Shown: positions 42,545-48,197 of the stretch, piece after piece
Position numbering within the stretch: position 1 is the stretch's first letter
Layout: every line of letters begins with the position of its first letter
Assembly (NCBI GenBank): GCA_947625405.1
Contig: CANQOF010000014.1
Coordinates: 1-48,197, forward strand
Length of the DNA: 48,197 bases
Direction: 5' to 3'
Source: an uncultured Atopobiaceae bacterium
GTDB lineage: Bacteria; Actinomycetota; Coriobacteriia; Coriobacteriales; Atopobiaceae
Program-made: the position numbers and the translations under genes
Notes under the pieces: model-generated
Seen by the model: the letters and a program-made list of their open reading frames with translations, nothing else
Told to the model about the DNA's origin: nothing
The model's database searches: none

Positions 42545-45500
42545 GTGGGATCGCGACGCAGCCATAGCCCCTTCGTCATCGAGATCCTGCGCTCGGTGAG
42601 CCATTCGCTCGGGCGCTTCATCGCGATCGCGGCGATCGTGGCCATCGGCTGCGGCTTCTTCGCGGGCCTTCGCATGACGGGCACCGGCATGCGCAAGGCG
42701 GCCGACATCTACTACGACGGCACCGAGCTCTACGACCTCCAACTCATCTCCACCCTCGGCATCACCGATTCCACGGTGGAGAAGGTGGCGAAGACCCCCG
42801 GCGTCACGGCGGTCATGCCCTCGCGCTCGGTGGACGTGATGGCGGCGCTTGGCGACCTGCAGATCGCGGCGCGCATCACGAGCTTCGAGGTGGAGGCGGC
42901 TAAGAACGCGGAATCGGACGGTCCGCGCGTGGTCTCCAACGACAGCGGCTACCTGAACCGCCTCATCCTCCGCACGGGGCGCTGGCCCGAGAAGGCGAAC
43001 GAGTGCGTGGTGCTCGAGGAACGCGTGGAGCACCTCGGCCCCGCGGACGAGGTGAAGGTGCTCTATGGCGCCACCGACCTCGACGGCGTGCTCGAGGTGC
43101 GCGACTTCGACATCGTGGGCACGGTGAGCTCGTCGTACTACGTGCAGTCCACCTCGCTTTCCACCACGACGCTCGGCTCGGGCATGCTCGAGCAGGCGGT
43201 GTACGTGCCCGAGGACGCGTTCGACCCCGATTCCCCCTACACGGAGCTCTTTATGCGCGTGGGCGACGCCACGGGCGAAGTGTCTGCCACCGACGCCTAC
43301 GAGGAGAAGGTGAACGAGGTCGAGGAGGAGCTCGAGGTGAACCTCGATTCCTTCGCCGACGAGCGCAAGGAGGAGATACGCGCGGAGGCGCAGGAGACGC
43401 TCGACGAGAATCGCGCGGACTTCGAGAGGGAGAGGGCCGACGCGCTGAGGGAGCTCGACGACGCGAAGGCCGAGCTCGACGACGCAAAGGCCGAGCTTGA
43501 GAGCGGCCAAGCCACCTACGAGGACGGCCTCGCGAGCTATCGGCAGGGCCAGCGCGAGATCGCCGACGCCGAAGCGCAGATCGCGTCGGGGGAGCGTGAG
43601 CTCGCGCAGAGCCGCGCGCGGCTTTCCTCCGCGGAATCCGAGCTCGCGAAGGGCGAGGAGGAGCTCGCGGCGAATCGCACGGCGCTCGAGGAGGGCCAAG
43701 CCGCCTACGAGAGCGGGCTCGCGGACTACGAGGCGTCCGAGGAGCAGGCCGTAGGCGCCATCGCCAGCCTCGAGGAAACGATCTCCGGGCTCAAAGGCCA
43801 GCTCGCGCAGATGGGGGAGAGCGATCCCGGGCGCGAGGCGTTGGAGGCCCAGATCTCCGAGCTCGAGGGCCAGGTGAGCGCCACCCGGGAACAGCTCGCG
43901 AGCGCGAAGGCCCAGCTCGACCAAACGGCCGCCGAGCTCGAGGCCGGTTGGGCGGCGCTCGAGCAGGGAGAGGCGCAACTCGAGGCCTCGCGCGACGAGA
44001 TCGCCGAGGGCTGGGCGCAGGTGGAGGCGGGCCAGGCGCGCATCGACCAATCGCGCGCGCAGCTCGCGAGCGCCCGCGCCGAGGCCGCCTCCGGAAAGGC
44101 CGAGCTTGACAGCGCGCAACGCGAGATCGAGAGCGGCTGGGCGGAATACGAGGACGGGCTCTCCACCTACGAGCGCGAGCGCGCGGACGCCCTCGAGAGG
44201 CTCGACGACGCCGAGCGGGAGCTCGACGACGCGCAGGCCGAGATAGACGACCTCGAGCGTCCCGACGTCTTCGTCCTCGACCGCACGAAGAACTACGGCG
44301 CCCAGAGCTACACGAACGACTCCGAGCGCATCGACGCGATCGCAAGCGTCTTCCCGCTCTTCTTCTTCATCGTGGCCGCGCTCGTGGCGCTCACCACGAT
44401 GACGCGCATGGTGGACGACGAGCGCTCGCTCATCGGCACCTATAAAGCCCTCGGCTATTCCACGCTGCAGATCTCCTCGAAATACCTCGTCTACGCCGCG
44501 AGTGCCTCGGGGATAGGCGCGCTCGTGGGGATCGCCTTCATGTCGCAGCTCTTGCCATGGGTGATCCCCGAGGCCTACGGCATCGTCTACAAGGTGCCGC
44601 AGCGGCCCTTCCCGCTTCCCATCGAGCCGGGCCCCGCCATGGCGGCGCTCCTGCTCGGGGTGGGCTGCACGCTCATCGCCACGCTCGCGGCCTGCGTGTC
44701 CTCGCTTCGCGAGACGCCCGCCGCGCTCATGCAGCCCAAGGCGCCGAAGGTGGGAAAGCGCATCCTCCTCGAGCGCATCGGGCCGCTTTGGCGAAGGATC
44801 ACGTTCTCGTGGAAGGTGACGCTCAGGAACATCTTCCGCTACAAGCGCCGCTTCTCCATGACGGTGATCGGCATCGCGGGGTGCACCGGGCTCCTCGTGA
44901 CGGGCTTCGGCGTGCGCGACGCCATCTCCGACATCATCGACATTCAGTACAACGACCTCGTGCACCACGACGTGGTCATCGGGCTCGCCGAGGGCTCCAC
45001 GCAAGGCGAGCTCGACGATGTGGTGGCCTACCTCGACGGTACCGGGGGCGCGGGCGACTGCGTGATCGCCGACACGCAAAACGTCGTGCTCCGCGACGCC
45101 TCGGGGGAGGGCGACGACCACTCGGTGCAGCTCCTTTGCCCGGAGGATCTCAGCGAGTTCCGCGAGATCCGCACCCTGCGCGATCGCCTGAGCCATGAGG
45201 AGATTCCCTTTTACGAGGATTCCGTCGTGCTCACGGAAAAGCTCGCGACGACCCTCGGCGTGAGCCCCGGCGACACCTTCCGCCTCTACGAGCCGAACGC
45301 CGTGGGCAACGTGACGGACCTCGGCACCGAGGTCACGCTCACGGGCATCACCGAGAACTACATCCAGAGCTATCTCTACCTCGGGCCGGGTGCCTTCGAG
45401 GAGGTCTTCGACGAGGCGCCCTCGTTCGACACCATCTACACCACGATGGTGAGGGATCCCGAGCTCAGGAGCGAGGTGGCCGAGCACCTCCAGGCCATGG

Positions 45501-45967
45501 ACGACGTGGACACGGTCGTCTTCGAGGACGACATGATCGAGACCTACTCCACGATGCTCCGCTCGGTGGATCTCGTGATGGTCGTGCTCATCGTCTCGGC
45601 GGCGGCGCTCGCGTTCGTCGTGCTCTACAACCTCGCGAACATCAACATCTCGGAGCGCGTGCGCGAGATCGCGAGCTTGAAGGTGCTCGGCTTCACGAGG
45701 CGCGAGGTGGACGCCTACGTGTTTCGCGAGATCATCCTCATCGTGATCGGCGGCGCGCTCGCGGGCCTCGTGCTCGGCTACTTCTTCGAGGCCTACGTGG
45801 TGGTGACGGCCGAGGTGGACGCGGCGATGTTCGGTCGCACGGTCCACGCGTTGAGCTACGTGTGGTCGTTTTTGCTCACGATGGCGTTCTGCGGGCTCGT
45901 GCTCCTCGCCATGGCGCCCAAGCTTCGAAAGATCGACATGGTGGAAAGCCTAAAGTCCGTGGAGTAG
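42545..45967 (+). CDS. FtsX/MacB-type permease with long coiled coil
   Basis: 1140 residues. An N-terminal membrane helix (FIAIAAIVAIGCGFFAGL) is followed by a periplasmic-type domain (about 60-245), then about 320 residues (250-570) of repeated Glu/Ala/Gln heptads, strongly coiled coil. The first FtsX membrane block follows (FFFIVAALVALTTMTRMVDDERSLIGTYKALGYS), and a second FtsX domain at the C terminus (VVLIVSAAALAFVVLYNLANINISERVREIASLKVLGF). Start is GTG. With the ATPase it makes a MacB-like system; the coiled coil would project from the cell surface. Substrate unknown. Confidence 0.93.
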   Translation: MGSRRSHSPFVIEILRSVSHSLGRFIAIAAIVAIGCGFFAGLRMTGTGMRKAADIYYDGTELYDLQLISTLGITDSTVEKVAKTPGVTAVMPSRSVDVMAALGDLQIAARITSFEVEAAKNAESDGPRVVSNDSGYLNRLILRTGRWPEKANECVVLEERVEHLGPADEVKVLYGATDLDGVLEVRDFDIVGTVSSSYYVQSTSLSTTTLGSGMLEQAVYVPEDAFDPDSPYTELFMRVGDATGEVSATDAYEEKVNEVEEELEVNLDSFADERKEEIRAEAQETLDENRADFERERADALRELDDAKAELDDAKAELESGQATYEDGLASYRQGQREIADAEAQIASGERELAQSRARLSSAESELAKGEEELAANRTALEEGQAAYESGLADYEASEEQAVGAIASLEETISGLKGQLAQMGESDPGREALEAQISELEGQVSATREQLASAKAQLDQTAAELEAGWAALEQGEAQLEASRDEIAEGWAQVEAGQARIDQSRAQLASARAEAASGKAELDSAQREIESGWAEYEDGLSTYERERADALERLDDAERELDDAQAEIDDLERPDVFVLDRTKNYGAQSYTNDSERIDAIASVFPLFFFIVAALVALTTMTRMVDDERSLIGTYKALGYSTLQISSKYLVYAASASGIGALVGIAFMSQLLPWVIPEAYGIVYKVPQRPFPLPIEPGPAMAALLLGVGCTLIATLAACVSSLRETPAALMQPKAPKVGKRILLERIGPLWRRITFSWKVTLRNIFRYKRRFSMTVIGIAGCTGLLVTGFGVRDAISDIIDIQYNDLVHHDVVIGLAEGSTQGELDDVVAYLDGTGGAGDCVIADTQNVVLRDASGEGDDHSVQLLCPEDLSEFREIRTLRDRLSHEEIPFYEDSVVLTEKLATTLGVSPGDTFRLYEPNAVGNVTDLGTEVTLTGITENYIQSYLYLGPGAFEEVFDEAPSFDTIYTTMVRDPELRSEVAEHLQAMDDVDTVVFEDDMIETYSTMLRSVDLVMVVLIVSAAALAFVVLYNLANINISERVREIASLKVLGFTRREVDAYVFREIILIVIGGALAGLVLGYFFEAYVVVTAEVDAAMFGRTVHALSYVWSFLLTMAFCGLVLLAMAPKLRKIDMVESLKSVE

Positions 45968-46027
45968 GACCTCAGGCTTCCAAGGGGTTCGAGGTGGGGG
46001 GATGGCGCGGCGCGTGCGGCTGGCGCG

Positions 46028-47056
46028 CTACTCCGTGGTGGCGTAGCGGCTGTCGTCGCTCGTGACTTCCATGGCGATGCGGTCGGGGATCGTCTTCATG
46101 TCGTTGTCGCGGCGGTCGGGCCCCCAGAAGCAGCAGCTGATCATCCCGGGTCCCACATGGCAGCCGATGGTCGGCCCGATCGAGCTCTCGAGGAACGGGA
46201 TGTCGAAGCCCGCCGCCTCGCGGAGCAGGTTCTTCAGGTGCTCGAGGTCGCGCGGGCAATCCGCGTTGCCCACGGCGGCGAGCGGCGTCCGGCGATCGTG
46301 GTGCTCGCGGTAGTAGTCCGCGAGGCGCTGGATGCCCTTCTTGCGCCCTCGCGCCACGCCGGCGAGGGTGAGCTTGCCGTCGAGGTCGATCGAGAGGAGC
46401 GGCTTCACGTTGAGCTTCGTGCCCACGAAGGCCACGCCCTGCGGGATCCTGCCTCCGCGCGCGAGGGCGTCGAGATCGTCGCACATGAACATCGTGTAGA
46501 TGTAGTAGTGCGCCTCCTCGGCCCACTGCACCATCTCCTCGGCCGTGAGGCCCCTATCGCGCTGGCGCACGGCCTCCCAGCAGGCGAGGTACTGCGGCGT
46601 CGACTCCTCCTTGAGATCCACCACGTAGAGCGGCGTGTCGCCGCCGCGCTCGGCCTTCAAGCGCTCGGCCGCCATCGCCGCCGCCTCGTAGCCGTTCGAG
46701 AGCCCGGAGGAGAAGCACAGGTAGACGACCGGCAGCCCCGCGTCGAGCGCCTGCGTGTAGACGCGCTCGAGCGTCATCGGGTCGGCGTAGGCCGTGTGCG
46801 GCGTCGCACCCTTGCGCATGGCGTCGTAGAACTCCTTCGGCGTGATGGACGCGTACATGTCGTCCTGCACGACCTCGTCGTTCATGGTGTAGGTGTAGGG
46901 CATCACGAAGACGCCGTGCTTCTTGCAGAAGGAAAGTGGCAGCTCGCAAGGCGAGTCCACGATGAGGCTGCACTTCGCCGTGGCGGGTGCGGGATCGGGC
47001 ACGTACTCGTCGAGGGGCGAGGTGGGGTTCGGCACCGCGTGGTCTTCTTGGCTCAT
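46028..47056 (-). CDS. DegV family fatty-acid-binding protein
   Basis: 342 residues. The DegV fold is seen in SLIVDSPCELPLSFCKKHGVFVMPYTY, ITPKEFYDAM, VYLCFSSGLSNGYEAAAMAAE, and C-terminal HVGPGMISCCFWG. Proteins of this family bind long-chain fatty acids, in some species supplying FakA/FakB fatty-acid kinase; no fakA is nearby. GAAGGAGAGTC precedes the ATG. A 35-residue acidic/Pro extension precedes the core. It is divergent from the Fic gene across a short palindrome. Confidence 0.9.
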   Translation of the reverse strand: MSQEDHAVPNPTSPLDEYVPDPAPATAKCSLIVDSPCELPLSFCKKHGVFVMPYTYTMNDEVVQDDMYASITPKEFYDAMRKGATPHTAYADPMTLERVYTQALDAGLPVVYLCFSSGLSNGYEAAAMAAERLKAERGGDTPLYVVDLKEESTPQYLACWEAVRQRDRGLTAEEMVQWAEEAHYYIYTMFMCDDLDALARGGRIPQGVAFVGTKLNVKPLLSIDLDGKLTLAGVARGRKKGIQRLADYYREHHDRRTPLAAVGNADCPRDLEHLKNLLREAAGFDIPFLESSIGPTIGCHVGPGMISCCFWGPDRRDNDMKTIPDRIAMEVTSDDSRYATTE

Positions 47057-47099
47057 GACTCTCCTTCGGTGACGGGTCTCTGGGCTCGTCGTGGGCAAA

Positions 47100-47112
47100 A
47101 CTGTGCCACAGT
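47100..47112. promoter_or_regulatory. 13-bp palindrome between divergent degV and fic
   Basis: ACTGTG-C-CACAGT is a perfect palindrome located 44 bp before degV and 76 bp before fic, so a regulator could affect both. Confidence 0.45.
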
Positions 47113-47188
47113 ATGAGTGTTCCCCTGAATGCGGTCGAGGTTGAGAGGTCAACTTCGCCGCTCTTGGAGCCCGGCGAAGGAGCCGATC

Positions 47189-47950
47189 ATGACGAAGCGC
47201 CAACCGAAGACCTACGAAGACGTGTGCAGGTGGTGGGAGGGGCTCGACCCCGAGACGCGCGCCCAGGAAATCGACGAGTTCGCGCTTGAGTTCGGCTACC
47301 ACTCCACCAAGCTCGAGCGCTCCGACGTGCACTTCGAGGAGGCGCGCGAGATCTTCGAGCGCGGCACCGTTACCGCCTACACCGGCGACGTGCGCAGCCT
47401 CACCTCGCTCGCGAACCAGCAGGTGGCCTTCGACCTCATCCTCCGCAACCTCGCCCGCGGCGAGCGCTTCGACGAGGAGCTCCTCCTGAAGGCGCATCGG
47501 CTCGTGGCCGGGGGCACCTTCTCACGCCGCCAGCTCGCCGATGGCGAATTCCCCGGCACCTACAAGCGCTCTGACTACTTCGTGCGCGAGACCAAGGAGG
47601 TGGGCGCGCTCCCCGAGGACTGCCCGACCCTCACCCGCGAGCTCCTCGCCGAGGTGGACGACGAGCTCGACAACCTCACCCCCTCGCGCGCGCTCACCGT
47701 GGCCGCGTACTTCCACAACCAGCTCGTCTCGATCCACCCGTTCTCCGAGGGCACGGGTCGCGTGGCGCGCGAGCTCTCGAACTACATCCTGCTCTGGGGC
47801 GGCCACGCGCCCATCTGCATCTACAAGGATGACCGCAACGAGTACTTCGGCGAGCTCGAGGCCTTTGACGAGACGGGCGACCTCGAGCCCTTCAAGGCGT
47901 TCCTACGCAAGGAGACGGTGAAGTCCTGGGAGACCCGCGTCCGCGGCTAG
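47189..47950 (+). CDS. Fic-domain protein with altered active-site motif
   Basis: 253 residues. Fic proteins transfer AMP or related groups to hydroxyl side chains. The core HPFSEGTGRVAR (183-194) keeps His183, Phe185, Glu187, Arg191 and Arg194, but Asn of the canonical HPFxEGNGR is Thr189. The flap GTYKRSDYFV (123-132) is present. Near the N terminus S39-TKL-E43 resembles the inhibitory (S/T)xxxE helix, with Arg where Gly or Asn usually follows. The ATG at 47189 follows GAAGGAG. There is no toxin-antitoxin partner next to it. Confidence 0.85.
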   Translation: MTKRQPKTYEDVCRWWEGLDPETRAQEIDEFALEFGYHSTKLERSDVHFEEAREIFERGTVTAYTGDVRSLTSLANQQVAFDLILRNLARGERFDEELLLKAHRLVAGGTFSRRQLADGEFPGTYKRSDYFVRETKEVGALPEDCPTLTRELLAEVDDELDNLTPSRALTVAAYFHNQLVSIHPFSEGTGRVARELSNYILLWGGHAPICIYKDDRNEYFGELEAFDETGDLEPFKAFLRKETVKSWETRVRG

Positions 47951-48030
47951 AGGCCCCAGGCCACGAACCAGACGACGAAGCCTTCCATGCCCTTGTCGGA
48001 CCATGATTCGACAGGGGCGAACCGCTCGCG
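47947..48030 (-). pseudogene. Possible C-terminal gene remnant
   Basis: A 27-codon open stretch on the minus strand ends at a stop overlapping the fic stop. It encodes a Trp/Phe/Val-rich end (EGFVVWFVAWGL) that looks like a protein C terminus. The frame is closed upstream by TAG at 48033-48031. No other gene is evident in 47951-48197, where the plus strand is pyrimidine-rich. Confidence 0.25.
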
Positions 48031-48197
48031 CTAGGTCAGCGCCTTTCGCGCAGATGGACGCGCATGCCGTGCCCTGCGCGCCTCGCCCATGCCTCGTTCG
48101 TTCAGGCCCCCTCTGCCTCACATCGCCTTCGCATCTCAGCACGCCCTCCTCGCATCGTCTCGCCATCTCCCCACTTCGCCCTCGCCCATGCCCCGGG

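Noticed and set aside
41756-45847. 1363-codon minus-strand open frame
   Set aside because: Shadow of the exporter ATPase and permease; composition is Arg/His/Glu biased and has no motif.

Overview
The window is GC-rich, dense bacterial chromosome, most likely from a gut Coriobacteriia (Actinomycetota; Eggerthellaceae- or Atopobiaceae-like). This is inferred from the very high GC third-position bias, the class of tandem YhgE/Pip membrane proteins, a choloylglycine (bile-salt type) hydrolase, a FeoA-FeoA-FeoB iron operon with a FeoB-associated Cys-rich protein, and a clpC-disA-ispD-ispF-cysE-cysS-rlmB-yacP gene order shared with Gram-positive bacteria. No rRNA, CRISPR array, prophage or insertion sequence was seen. 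There is one tRNA (Thr, anticodon TGT).

Layout. 1-314: tandem 42-bp repeats, then a strong promoter with nested palindromes. 315-3632: feoA-feoA-feoB. 3740-4005: a self-contained promoter/terminator unit, probably a small RNA, with 11-bp-phased GlnR-like boxes, convergent with glnA (4030-5364, minus). 5471-7458: FeoB-associated Cys-rich protein, gpmA and an atypical, GlnR-like OmpR-family regulator. 7562-11052: a polar amino acid ABC transporter (ATPase, a permease carrying a signal peptide and ectodomain, and a lipoprotein). 11335-13140: a second binding lipoprotein divergent from mtnP. 13351-14149: tatA and greA. 14274-24675: lysS, clpC, disA, ispD, ispF, cysE, cysS, rlmB, yacP and tRNA-Thr, almost all abutting or overlapping. 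24715-29566: two YhgE/Pip-type membrane proteins.

29761-31909 is the most unusual stretch. Two 297-bp inverted repeats, differing by one base as read, enclose about 1.55 kb. The enclosed segment holds an unknown 107-aa gene, an MIF-like tautomerase, a YegP-family protein, an AT-rich operator-like inverted repeat and a cloverleaf-like RNA candidate. Each 297-bp arm, with one flanking box, carries six copies of an 11-bp box (CTTGSGGTGTA), three facing three, about 30 bp apart. After it come an MFS transporter and an aldehyde dehydrogenase (minus), a membrane O-acetyltransferase and a choloylglycine hydrolase (plus), and a nested inverted-repeat element (38022-38224) related to the repeats at position 1. 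Then follow an acylphosphatase with two family-2 glycosyltransferases, a catalytically degenerate acylphosphatase paralogue, a MacB/FtsX-type ABC exporter with a long coiled coil, a DegV protein and a Fic protein with an altered active-site motif. The last 250 bases hold only a possible gene remnant.

How parts may work together. The feo genes and the Cys-rich protein handle ferrous iron. glnA, the putative GlnR-like regulator and the phased boxes suggest a local nitrogen-control circuit. The clpC-yacP block combines proteolysis, c-di-AMP, isoprenoid, cysteine and RNA functions. All calls come from reading the sequence; no database search was run.
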